From Acidimicrobiia bacterium (GTDB lineage Bacteria; Actinomycetota; Acidimicrobiia; IMCC26256; BP-133): a DNA stretch of 7,365 bases. Within the stretch, counting starts at the first letter, position 1. The number at the start of each line of letters is the position of its first letter. Where the stretch lies: positions 1 through 7,365 of the forward strand of contig JAICYE010000099.1 in the NCBI GenBank assembly GCA_025934385.1, given 5' to 3'. Both the position numbers and the translations under genes were made by a program. This document shows, piece by piece, positions 1-5,427 of the stretch. Below the pieces are notes generated by a model. That model was given only the letters and a program-made list of their open reading frames with translations, ran no database searches and was not told where the DNA came from.

Positions 1-529
1 AGTCGACGATGAGGCCGAGCTTCTCCATCTCGGTCCCCGACGACTCCCGGGTCAGCTGCGTGAGCTTCTCCCGGTCCCGGATCATCTCCTCCACGGTCAT
101 GTTGCCGACGATGGCCCGGAGGTGGCCGGCGAAGACGTTGTGGACGCGGGCGTCCATCTGGTCCTGCTGGTCGAGGAACCGCCGGGCGGCGTTGGCGATC
201 GACGTGAAGTCGTCGCCGACCTTGAAGATGACCACGCCCCGGATGCCGAGCGGGATCCCCTGGTGGGTGACGCAGTCGATCGACAGCTCCGACTCCCGCA
301 GGTCGAGCGAGAGCCGGCGCACCGTCTGCACGCCGGGGACGATGAGCGTGCCCTTGCCGGTCGTGATCTTGAAGCCCAGGCTCTCCGACACGGCGTCGCT
401 CGGGGTGTGCTCCCGGAGCCCGGAGATGATCAGCGCTTCGTTGGGTTCGGCCACCCGCCACATCATCTTGAAGAGGATGAACAGGACGATGACGGCTCCG
501 AGAACGGCCCCACCGATGATTCCGGCCAT
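1..529 (-). CDS. Flotillin/SPFH-domain membrane protein (C-terminus beyond window)
   Basis: This is a partial gene: 176 codons are visible and the reading frame runs off at base 1. Residues 3-22 form a glycine/alanine-rich hydrophobic segment ending at KMMWR, which fits a single N-terminal membrane anchor. From about residue 25 the sequence is SPFH/band-7 like: VAEPNEALIISG, then a hydrophobic strand with TLIVPGVQTVRRLSLDLRE, then a stretch around GIRGVVIFKVGD and a helix around FLDQQDQMD, RAIVGNMTVEEMIRDRE and LGLIVD. This order matches flotillins (FloT/YuaG, FloA types), which form oligomeric scaffolds on the inner membrane. The ATG is supported by a GGAGG six bases upstream. It follows an NfeD-like gene by 25 bases and pspA before that, which fits a membrane-stress operon. 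Most of the coiled-coil C-terminal flotillin domain is not in the window, so the subfamily cannot be fixed. Confidence 0.88.
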   Translation of the reverse strand, partial: MAGIIGGAVLGAVIVLFILFKMMWRVAEPNEALIISGLREHTPSDAVSESLGFKITTGKGTLIVPGVQTVRRLSLDLRESELSIDCVTHQGIPLGIRGVVIFKVGDDFTSIANAARRFLDQQDQMDARVHNVFAGHLRAIVGNMTVEEMIRDREKLTQLTRESSGTEMEKLGLIVD

Positions 530-535
530 GGTGCG

Positions 536-540
536 CCTCC
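536..540 (-). promoter_or_regulatory. Shine-Dalgarno site of the flotillin gene
   Basis: The minus strand reads GGAGG here, six bases before the ATG at 529. It is the clearest ribosome binding site in the window and decides the flotillin start. It stands out because the genes that begin putative transcription units here lack such a site. Confidence 0.75.
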
Positions 541-554
541 TTCGAGGCCAGCGG

Positions 555-764
555 TCACATGCGGGTGACGACGACGGTGCGAGGCGGGAAGTACTCGACG
601 ACGACGATGCGGCTCCCGACCGGGATCGTCTCGTCGCCGTCGGCGGAGTAGGCGTGGAAGGCCTCGCTGCCTCCACGGACCTCCACCATGACCTCGCCGA
701 GGCGCCCGGGGGCGATCGTTCCGGTGACCCGGCCGATCTTCCCGATCATCTGGTGGTCGGCCAT
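555..764 (-). CDS. Short NfeD-like OB-fold protein
   Basis: A 69-residue protein with no membrane segment or signal peptide. The pattern IGKIGRVTGTIAPGRLGEVMVEV (residues 7-29), an acidic and glycine-rich loop, then IPVGSRIVVVEY (47-58) and TVVVTRM at the end fits the five-stranded OB fold found at the C-terminus of NfeD proteins, where an opening GxxGxxxxxxxPxG is followed by a G-x-x-V-x-V strand. NfeD proteins usually accompany flotillins and PspA-type stress proteins; here the gene sits between pspA (10 bases upstream) and a flotillin gene (25 bases downstream). It lacks the transmembrane part of longer NfeD proteins, so it would be a soluble cytoplasmic form. The ATG at 764 is the first usable start after the pspA stop; a GGAG in the pspA tail is 16 bases away, so translation may depend on coupling to pspA. 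A start at Met6 is possible. The assignment rests on pattern and context. Confidence 0.72.
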   Translation of the reverse strand: MADHQMIGKIGRVTGTIAPGRLGEVMVEVRGGSEAFHAYSADGDETIPVGSRIVVVEYFPPRTVVVTRM

Positions 765-774
765 GGCGCCGGCT

Positions 775-1503
775 TCAGGACTCCAGTTCTTTCGGCGGCG
801 GGCCGCCCTCGGGCAGCTCCGCCTTCAACCGGGCCAGCTCGGCGTCGACCTGGGCGGCGGCGTCGACCCGCCCGAGCTCGGCGTCGATCCGGTCGCCGGG
901 CGTCGACAGGTCGTCGAGCGCCCCCGACGCCAGCAGCTCGTCGATCGCTCCTGCTCGAGATTGCATCGCTAGCGTCTTGTCTTCCGCCCGCTGCACGGCC
1001 AGCCCGATGTCGCCCATCTCCCCGGAGATGCCCGACAGGGCTTCGCCGACCTTGGTCTGGGCCTCGGCGGCGGTGTAGCTGGCCTTGATCGTCTCCTTGC
1101 GGGTGCGGAACACCTCGACCTGGGCCAAGAGGCGCTTCGACGCCTCGGTCAGCTTCATCTCCTCGGCCAGCAGCTGGGCGTGCTGGGCCTGGAGCGCCTC
1201 GAGTTCCGGTTCGATGGCCGCCCGGCGGGTGAGGGCCTCCCGGGCCAGGTCCTCCCGGTCGGCGGCCACGGCCCGCCGGGCCTGTTCGAAGAGCTTGGCC
1301 GCCTTGGCCTGGAGCTGCTGGCCCTGCAGCTCGAGCCGCTTGCGGGACGTGGCGACGTCGACGAGGCCCCGCTTCACCTTCTGCAGCATCTCCAGCTGCC
1401 GCTGGTAGGAGTAATCCAGCGTCTCCCGGGGATCCTCCATTCGGTCGATGGCCTTGTTGGCCTTCGCTTTGAAGACCCCCGAGAAGCGCTGCCACAACCC
1501 CAT
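775..1503 (-). CDS. pspA: Phage shock protein A (PspA/IM30 family)
   Basis: A 242-residue protein of usual PspA/IM30 length (about 220-260). It opens with MGLWQRFSGVFKAKANKAID, the amphipathic N-terminal helix that binds stressed membrane, followed by EDPRETLDYSYQRQLEMLQKV (residues 23-43), the family's DP-x-x-x-L-D-Y-x-Y-x-x-q region. Residues about 30-155 are almost wholly charged heptad-like helix (for example RKRLELQGQQLQAKAAKLFEQ and EALQAQHAQLLAEEMKLTE), expected for the long coiled coil that builds ESCRT-III-like rings and rods. The tail (about 180-242) contains AIDELLASGALDD and ends proline-rich. The frame stays open upstream to 1662, but that part overlaps the PHP gene and is not PspA-like; the ATG at 1503 gives the canonical N-terminus. 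It probably leads an operon with the NfeD-like and flotillin genes and helps preserve membrane integrity under envelope stress. No clgR-like or pspB/C-like regulator gene is in the window. Confidence 0.93.
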   Translation of the reverse strand: MGLWQRFSGVFKAKANKAIDRMEDPRETLDYSYQRQLEMLQKVKRGLVDVATSRKRLELQGQQLQAKAAKLFEQARRAVAADREDLAREALTRRAAIEPELEALQAQHAQLLAEEMKLTEASKRLLAQVEVFRTRKETIKASYTAAEAQTKVGEALSGISGEMGDIGLAVQRAEDKTLAMQSRAGAIDELLASGALDDLSTPGDRIDAELGRVDAAAQVDAELARLKAELPEGGPPPKELES

Positions 1504-1509
1504 GGCCGA

Positions 1510-1524
1510 AACGCTAGTCGCGTT
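1510..1524. promoter_or_regulatory. Inverted repeat AACGC-N5-GCGTT over the pspA -10
   Basis: A perfect 5-base inverted repeat (AACGC, spacer TAGTC, GCGTT) covers the putative pspA -10. Bound by a dimeric regulator, it would block or modulate RNA polymerase. The CGC-N5-GCG core resembles operators of ClgR, which activates pspA in mycobacteria, but the spacer fits poorly and a site over the -10 would suit a repressor better. Short repeats like this are not rare in GC-rich DNA. Confidence 0.3.
1511..1516 (-). promoter_or_regulatory. Putative leaderless -10 element of pspA
   Basis: The minus strand reads TAGCGT, matching TANNNT, followed by exactly 7 bases and the pspA ATG. There is no Shine-Dalgarno between it and the start, so transcription would begin at or next to the ATG, giving a leaderless message. 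I see no good -35 hexamer 16-18 bases upstream. The match is short and could be chance alone, but the same layout recurs before three other genes here. Confidence 0.5.
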
Positions 1525-1547
1525 CGTTGCCGCCCAGCCCGGGTGTC

Positions 1548-2588
1548 TCAGCTGCCCTTGTCGGCCGTCCAGGCCAGGAGCTCGTCGGCGCTCTTCGTGT
1601 TGACGACCCGGTCCGGGGCGACGCCGCAGTCGGCCGCCCGCTCGCAGCCGTAGACCTGCCACTCGAGCTGGCCCGGGGCGTGGGCGTCGGTGTCGATCGC
1701 CACCTGGCAGCCCATCTCGAGGGCCAGCCGCAGCAGCCGCCTCGGCGGATCGAGGCGCTCGGGACGGGAGTTGATCTCGACCGCCGTCCCGAAGCGCTGG
1801 CAGGCGGCGAAGACGAGCTCGGCGTCGAACTCCGACTCCGGTCGGCCCCGGCCCACGACCAGCCGGCCGGTGCAGTGGCCGAGGATGTCGACGTGGGGAC
1901 TGGCCGCCGCCACCACCATCCTTTGCGTCATCGGCTCCCGCTCCATCCGCAGCTTGGAGTGGACGCTGGCCACGACGATGTCGAGCTCGGCCAGCAGCGC
2001 CTCCTCCTGGTCGAGCGACCCGTCCAGGAGAATGTCGACCTCGATGCCCGTGAGGATCCGGAACGGTGCCATCTCCTCGTTGAGGGCCCGGACCACCCCG
2101 ATCTGCTCCCGGAGCCGTTCCGGCGACAGGCCCTTGGCCACGGTCAGGCGGGGCGAGTGGTCGGTGAGGACCATGTACTCGTGGCCGAGGTCGCGGGCGG
2201 CCCGGGCCATCTCGTCGATAGGGGAGCCGCCGTCGGACCAGGTGGAGTGGGTGTGGCAGTCGCCTCGCAGCGCCCGGCGGAGTTCGGCGGCCGTCCCGGC
2301 GAGGACGGGCTGGCCGTCGCCCTCCACGCTCTTCTGCGCTTCTTCTTCCAGGTGCTGGAGGTAGGACGGCGTGCCGCCGGCCAGGGCCTCCCTGATCACC
2401 TTCTCGGTCGTCTCGCCGATTCCCGGCAGCTCCCGGAGCCGCCCGGTGGCGGCCCGCTGCCCGGCCTCGCCCGGCGGCAGCTCCCGCAGGGTCCGCGACG
2501 CCGTCCGGAAGGCGCGGACGCGGTAGGTCGGCTGGCGCGAGCGCTCCAGCAGGTAGGCGATGCGGTCGAGGGCGGCGACGGGATCCAC
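1548..2588 (-). CDS. PolX-like PHP-domain metal-dependent phosphoesterase
   Basis: A 346-residue protein in two parts. The N-terminal region (about 1-85) has an alpha-helical start (LDRIAYLLERSRQPTYRVRAF) and a helix-hairpin-helix LRELPGIGETTEKVI (51-65), as at the start of X-family DNA polymerases. From about 107 a PHP domain follows: DCHTHSTWSDG (110-120, metal ligands D110, H112, H114), LTDHS (141-145), GIEVDI (181-186), ASVHS (207-211), ILGHCTG (235-241) and IDTDAHA (298-304). These are the PHP metal motifs, so an active trinuclear-metal phosphoesterase or 3'-5' exonuclease is likely. The nucleotidyltransferase domain between HhH and PHP in full PolX is absent; such short forms are usually annotated simply as PHP proteins. 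The start is GTG at 2588, fixed by an in-frame TAG twelve bases upstream, which is also the stop of the preceding gene. The role may be DNA repair, but the substrate cannot be read from sequence. Confidence 0.9.
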   Translation of the reverse strand: MDPVAALDRIAYLLERSRQPTYRVRAFRTASRTLRELPPGEAGQRAATGRLRELPGIGETTEKVIREALAGGTPSYLQHLEEEAQKSVEGDGQPVLAGTAAELRRALRGDCHTHSTWSDGGSPIDEMARAARDLGHEYMVLTDHSPRLTVAKGLSPERLREQIGVVRALNEEMAPFRILTGIEVDILLDGSLDQEEALLAELDIVVASVHSKLRMEREPMTQRMVVAAASPHVDILGHCTGRLVVGRGRPESEFDAELVFAACQRFGTAVEINSRPERLDPPRRLLRLALEMGCQVAIDTDAHAPGQLEWQVYGCERAADCGVAPDRVVNTKSADELLAWTADKGS

Positions 2589-2597
2589 GATGTTTTT

Positions 2598-3380
2598 CTA
2601 GTCTCCGCCGCAGCCGCCGCCGCTCACGATCGTCTTGACGACGCCGTTGGCGGTCAGGTCGGTCAGCGATCCGTAGAGATCGCCCTCGGGCGTCACCACG
2701 CCGAACTGCGGGCCACCGGGCGGCTCGTTGAAGAGTTCCAGGGCGTTGCCGTACGCCCGCTGCAGGGTGGCCACGGTCACCCCGACGGTGACGCCGTTGG
2801 CGGCCTTCAGTGGCGGCCGGTTCCCCCCGGGGTCAGGGGCCGGGTGGGCCGGGTCGTCGACCTGGTACTCCCAGGTGAAGAAGTGGCGGACGCCGGCCTG
2901 CCCCCGGGGCGTGGCGCCGTCCGAGAAGAGGACGGCGAAGCCCCGCCAGTTGACCGCCCGCACAACCGTCCCGGGGCAGGCGCCGTAGGGCGTCGAGCCG
3001 GGCGCCACCCAGCCGGTGTCGCCGTCGGGCGGCCCCCACCGCAGCGTGAGGCCGGCGATGACCTGGTCGGGGTCGGCGCCGAAGATGAACGCCCCGACGC
3101 CATCGCCCTCGAGCACGATCGGCGGCCCCTCGTTGGCTGTCGTCGTCGTGGCCGGCGCAGCGGTGGTGGGCGGCGGCGCCGGCGGTGGGGCGCCGGTCGG
3201 CTGGCGGTCGAGGTCGGCGCGCGGCACCGTCGTCGATTCCCGGGCCTGCTGCGCGGCCCGGGCCTTGTTCTGACGGTCGGCCACGTGGATGAGCGCCACC
3301 GCCCCCCCGCCGAAGGCGACGATGAGGCCCAGCGCCGCCAGGAGGGCCCCGGGCCGGAACCGGCGGTCGGGCTCCGCCAT
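2598..3380 (-). CDS. Membrane-anchored extracytoplasmic protein of unknown function
   Basis: I do not recognise a named family. The 260-residue product has a short basic N-terminus (DRRFRPG), one hydrophobic segment (about 11-33) with no lipobox cysteine, then an alanine/arginine-rich stretch and a Pro/Thr-rich linker (about 49-86, with PPPAPPPTTAAPATTTT). This fits a signal anchor with the rest outside the membrane. The globular part (about 88-253) begins LEGDGVGAFIFGADPDQVIAGL, continues RWGPPDGDTGW (114-124), YGACPGTVVRAVNWRGFAVLF (132-152) and FFTWEYQVDD (167-176), then a second lobe with NGVTVGVTVATLQRAYGN (195-212). The spacing of Gly/Trp/Cys motifs resembles uncharacterised secreted proteins I associate with Acidimicrobiia; that is memory, not a search. 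It has only two cysteines, C135 in CPGT and C257 in the GGGCGGD tail. The frame is open farther upstream but only as antiframe of the HAD gene; ATG 3380 gives the membrane anchor and follows the HAD stop by 11 bases, without a visible Shine-Dalgarno. Confidence 0.8.
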   Translation of the reverse strand: MAEPDRRFRPGALLAALGLIVAFGGGAVALIHVADRQNKARAAQQARESTTVPRADLDRQPTGAPPPAPPPTTAAPATTTTANEGPPIVLEGDGVGAFIFGADPDQVIAGLTLRWGPPDGDTGWVAPGSTPYGACPGTVVRAVNWRGFAVLFSDGATPRGQAGVRHFFTWEYQVDDPAHPAPDPGGNRPPLKAANGVTVGVTVATLQRAYGNALELFNEPPGGPQFGVVTPEGDLYGSLTDLTANGVVKTIVSGGGCGGD

Positions 3381-3391
3381 GGAAGAGGGGG

Positions 3392-4054
3392 TCAGCCGAC
3401 CGCCTCGGCCAGCGCGCCGAGGTCGGGCACGACCAGGCTCGGCGGGGTGCCGAGGCGCTCCAGCGGCGCGCCGCCCCGGTTGATCCAGGCCACCGGCATG
3501 CCGAAGGCCCGGGCGCCGAAGGCGTCCCACCCGTTGGACGACACGAACAGGATCCGCTCGGCCGGCAGCCCGAAGGCCTTGGTGGCCAACTCGTAGACCG
3601 ACGGGTGGGGCTTGAACACGCCGACCTCGTCGACGGACAGCACGTGCTCGAACCGGTCCCGCAACCCGGCCGCCGCCAGTCCCGCCTCGAGCATGTCGGG
3701 GTTGCCGTTGGAAAGGACCGCCAGCCGGCGCGTCGTCCGCAGCCGGTCGAGGGCGTCGGGCACCTCGGGGTAGGGGCGTACGTCGAGCCACGCCCCGAGG
3801 AGCCGGGCCCGGGCCTCCTCGTCGACGACGAGGCCGAACCGGTCGAGGGCGTGGTCGAGGGCGTCGCCCGTCACGGCCCAGAAGTCCGTGTAGCGGCCCA
3901 TGAGCGACCGCAGCCAGGAGTACTCCAGCTGCTTCTGGCGCCACAGGTCGACGAGCTCGGCTGACTGGGCCGTGACCCCGGCGGCGGCCCGTCCCACCGA
4001 AGCGACCTCCAGCAGCGTTCCGTACAGGTCGAAGGCGAGGGCGTCGATGTCCAT
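3392..4054 (-). CDS. HAD hydrolase, L-2-haloacid dehalogenase type
   Basis: A 220-residue protein matching haloacid dehalogenase type II in length and motifs. Motif I is AFDLYGTL (7-14) with nucleophile D9; WRQKQLEYSWLRSLMGRYTDFW (38-59) is the L-DEX cap segment with R39; LSNGNPDML (114-122) holds motif II S115; FKPHPSVYELA (147-157) gives lysine K148 and Y154; VSSNGWDAFGA (171-181) gives S172, N174 and D177. These match the residues known in L-DEX YL (Asp10, Thr14, Arg41, Ser118, Lys151, Tyr157, Ser175, Asn177, Asp180) with an offset growing from 1 to 3. The family hydrolyses L-2-haloalkanoates to D-2-hydroxyalkanoates via an aspartyl ester; other substrates occur, and in an ordinary genome context the natural one is unknown. 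The frame stays open upstream of 4054, but that overlaps the divergent exchanger gene. ATG 4054 places motif I at the usual position and has a TACAGT hexamer 7 bases upstream. Confidence 0.9.
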   Translation of the reverse strand: MDIDALAFDLYGTLLEVASVGRAAAGVTAQSAELVDLWRQKQLEYSWLRSLMGRYTDFWAVTGDALDHALDRFGLVVDEEARARLLGAWLDVRPYPEVPDALDRLRTTRRLAVLSNGNPDMLEAGLAAAGLRDRFEHVLSVDEVGVFKPHPSVYELATKAFGLPAERILFVSSNGWDAFGARAFGMPVAWINRGGAPLERLGTPPSLVVPDLGALAEAVG

Positions 4055-4061
4055 ACCGGCG

Positions 4062-4067
4062 ACTGTA
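4062..4067 (-). promoter_or_regulatory. Putative leaderless -10 element of the HAD operon
   Basis: The minus strand reads TACAGT, a TANNNT match, with 7 bases to the ATG at 4054 and no Shine-Dalgarno. It would drive the HAD, secreted-protein and PHP genes. The spot where its -35 would lie (about 4084-4090) overlaps the exchanger's -10, and no consensus -35 is visible. Confidence 0.5.
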
Positions 4068-4069
4068 GG

Positions 4070-4083
4070 GCCGGGTGTCCGGC
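4070..4083. promoter_or_regulatory. Inverted repeat GCCGG-N4-CCGGC between divergent promoters
   Basis: A perfect 5-base inverted repeat with a GTGT spacer lies centred at 4076.5, practically midway between the HAD -10 (4062-4067) and the exchanger -10 (4087-4092). A dimeric regulator bound here could act on both genes. Composition makes such CCGG repeats common by chance, so this is a candidate only. Confidence 0.25.
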
Positions 4084-4086
4084 TCC

Positions 4087-4092
4087 TAAGAT
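4087..4092 (+). promoter_or_regulatory. Putative leaderless -10 element of the exchanger gene
   Basis: TAAGAT matches TANNNT closely, followed by 8 bases and the GTG at 4101. The GGCGG between them is too close to the start to be a good Shine-Dalgarno. It supports the GTG start; no clear -35 is seen. Confidence 0.5.
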
Positions 4093-4100
4093 CGGCGGCC

Positions 4101-5417
4101 GTGCCCGAGCCCTCCCCCGTGGTGGCACGCGGTCGGCAACTGGCGTACATGGCCGTGGCCGGTGCCATCACCGTCCCCGGCGTCGTCTTCTCCCGGATGC
4201 ACCACCCCCAGGCCCCGGACGCCGTGCTGGCCTTCATCTTCGGGCTGGCCGTGATCGGGGCGGCCTTCCTGCTGTCGTGGGCCGCCGAGGCCGCCCAGCT
4301 CGACATCTCCGCCGGGCTGGCCATCGCCGTGCTGGCCTTCATCGCCGTGCTCCCCGAGTACGCCGTCGACCTCGTCTTCGCCCTGAAGGGCGGGCACGCC
4401 TATTCGATCCACGGGCCGGTCTGCCAGTCCGTCGCCGACAAGCTGGCCGGCAACGACTCCCCCTGCGCCCTGGCGCTGGCCAACATGACCGGCTCCAACC
4501 GGCTCCTGATCGGGCTCGGCTGGACCCTCGTCGTCTTCATCGCCTGGCGTCAGTACCGCCGTCGGGGCGTGCGGGTCGACGGCATCGCCCTGGAGCGATC
4601 GCATTCGGTGGAGCTGGCCTTCCTGGCGGTCGCCACCGTGTACTCGCTCACCCTGCCGCTCAAGCGGACGATCACGCTGGTCGACGCCGTCATCCTCGTC
4701 GCGTTGTTCGTCGCCTACGTGGTCCGCATCTCCAAGGCGCCGGCCGAGGAGCCGCACCTCGTGGGGCCGGCCGCGCTCATCGGCACGTTCGCCACCGCGA
4801 GGCGACGGGCGGCCGTCGTCGGCCTCTTCGTGTCGGCCGCGGTCGTGATCCTGCTCTGCGCCGAGCACTTCGCCACCGCCCTCGTCGACACCGGCCAGAC
4901 GTTCGGCATCAGCGAGTTCTTCCTCGTCCAGTGGCTGGCGCCGCTGGCCTCGGAGGCGCCGGAGCTGCTGGTGGCCGGCCTCTACGCCTGGCGGCTCAAC
5001 ACCAACGCCGGGCTCGGCACGCTGGTGTCGTCGAAGGTCAACCAGTGGACGCTGCTGGTCGGCACACTGCCGATCGCCTTCGCCCTCAGCTCGGGCACGG
5101 TCCACGGCCTGCCGATCATCGCCCGCCAGCGGGAGGAGGTGCTGCTGACCGCGGCCCAGTCGCTGTTCGCCGTGACGACGCTGTGCAGCCTGTCGATGTC
5201 ACTGCGGGAGGCGTGGTTCCTCTTCGTCCTGTTCTGGGCGCAGTTCTTCACCGGTGCGCTCGTCCCCGCCGACTTCCACGGCGTGGAGCTGGTGTCGTTC
5301 TCGGTCGCCTACCTGGTACTGGCCGCCCGCATCCTCGTCCGGGAGCGCCACTGCATCCCCCGGCTGGTGCGGGACGGGTTCCGCGCCTCATACGCAGAGC
5401 TGTCGGACGGGGGATAG
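4101..5417 (+). CDS. CaCA-family sodium/calcium (or cation/proton) exchanger
   Basis: A 438-residue polytopic membrane protein with about ten to twelve hydrophobic segments, beginning near residues 14-30 and 41-61. It carries the two alpha repeats of the Ca2+/cation antiporter superfamily. Repeat 1 is AGLAIAVLAFIAVLPEYAVDL (71-91) with acidic E86, continuing at NMTGSNRLLIGLGW (128-141). Repeat 2 is FFLVQWLAPLASEAPELLVAGL (273-294) with E285 and E288, continuing at VSSKVNQWTLLVGTLPIAFAL (309-329). The PE motifs and the later GSN and KVNQW elements are the ion-coordinating regions of NCX-type exchangers. Repeat 1 is split by about 35 hydrophilic residues (KGGHAYSIHGPVCQSVADKLAGNDSP) containing two cysteines, C108 and C122. 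It should exchange a cation such as Ca2+ for Na+ or H+ across the cytoplasmic membrane; ion choice cannot be read. The frame is open from 3900, but that part overlaps the HAD gene. GTG 4101 is preferred from the TAAGAT 8 bases upstream; GTG at 4119 is an alternative. Confidence 0.87.
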   Translation: MPEPSPVVARGRQLAYMAVAGAITVPGVVFSRMHHPQAPDAVLAFIFGLAVIGAAFLLSWAAEAAQLDISAGLAIAVLAFIAVLPEYAVDLVFALKGGHAYSIHGPVCQSVADKLAGNDSPCALALANMTGSNRLLIGLGWTLVVFIAWRQYRRRGVRVDGIALERSHSVELAFLAVATVYSLTLPLKRTITLVDAVILVALFVAYVVRISKAPAEEPHLVGPAALIGTFATARRRAAVVGLFVSAAVVILLCAEHFATALVDTGQTFGISEFFLVQWLAPLASEAPELLVAGLYAWRLNTNAGLGTLVSSKVNQWTLLVGTLPIAFALSSGTVHGLPIIARQREEVLLTAAQSLFAVTTLCSLSMSLREAWFLFVLFWAQFFTGALVPADFHGVELVSFSVAYLVLAARILVRERHCIPRLVRDGFRASYAELSDGG

Positions 5418-5420
5418 GCT
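5415..5420 (+). promoter_or_regulatory. Putative leaderless -10 element of purF, overlapping a stop codon
   Basis: TAGGCT matches TANNNT and stands 7 bases before the GTG of purF. Its first three bases are the TAG stop of the exchanger gene. The GGAGA just before the GTG is too close to serve as a normal Shine-Dalgarno, which favours a leaderless start. A TACGCA 18 bases upstream is only a weak -35. Confidence 0.5.
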
Positions 5421-5427
5421 GCGGAGA

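Noticed and set aside
9..1088. A 359-codon open frame on the plus strand
   Set aside because: It is antisense to the flotillin, NfeD-like and pspA genes and is Ser/Arg-rich with no domain.
1504..1547. A possible terminator between the PHP gene and pspA
   Set aside because: The 44 bases contain no stable stem followed by a T-run; the CCCGGG is only a short self-complementary block. The region is better explained as the pspA promoter.
2589..2600. A leaderless promoter for the PHP gene (TAGAAA, 6 bases, GTG)
   Set aside because: The hexamer lacks the final T of TANNNT and the gene follows its neighbour by 9 bases, so translational coupling in an operon is simpler. It is mentioned only as a weak parallel to purF.
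3150..3240. Low-complexity GGC/GGT-rich stretch that looks like a tandem repeat
   Set aside because: It encodes the Pro/Thr/Ala linker of the secreted protein in frame; there is no regular unit beyond codon-level redundancy.
1527..3596. A 689-codon open frame on the plus strand
   Set aside because: It lies antisense to the PHP and secreted-protein genes. Its translation is Gly/Arg/Pro/His-rich with no family motif, typical of the complementary frame of GC-rich genes, while the minus strand carries clear domains.
4086..5105. A 339-codon open frame on the minus strand
   Set aside because: It is antisense to the exchanger and its translation is a Gly/Asp/Gln/Arg-rich string without hydrophobic core or motif.
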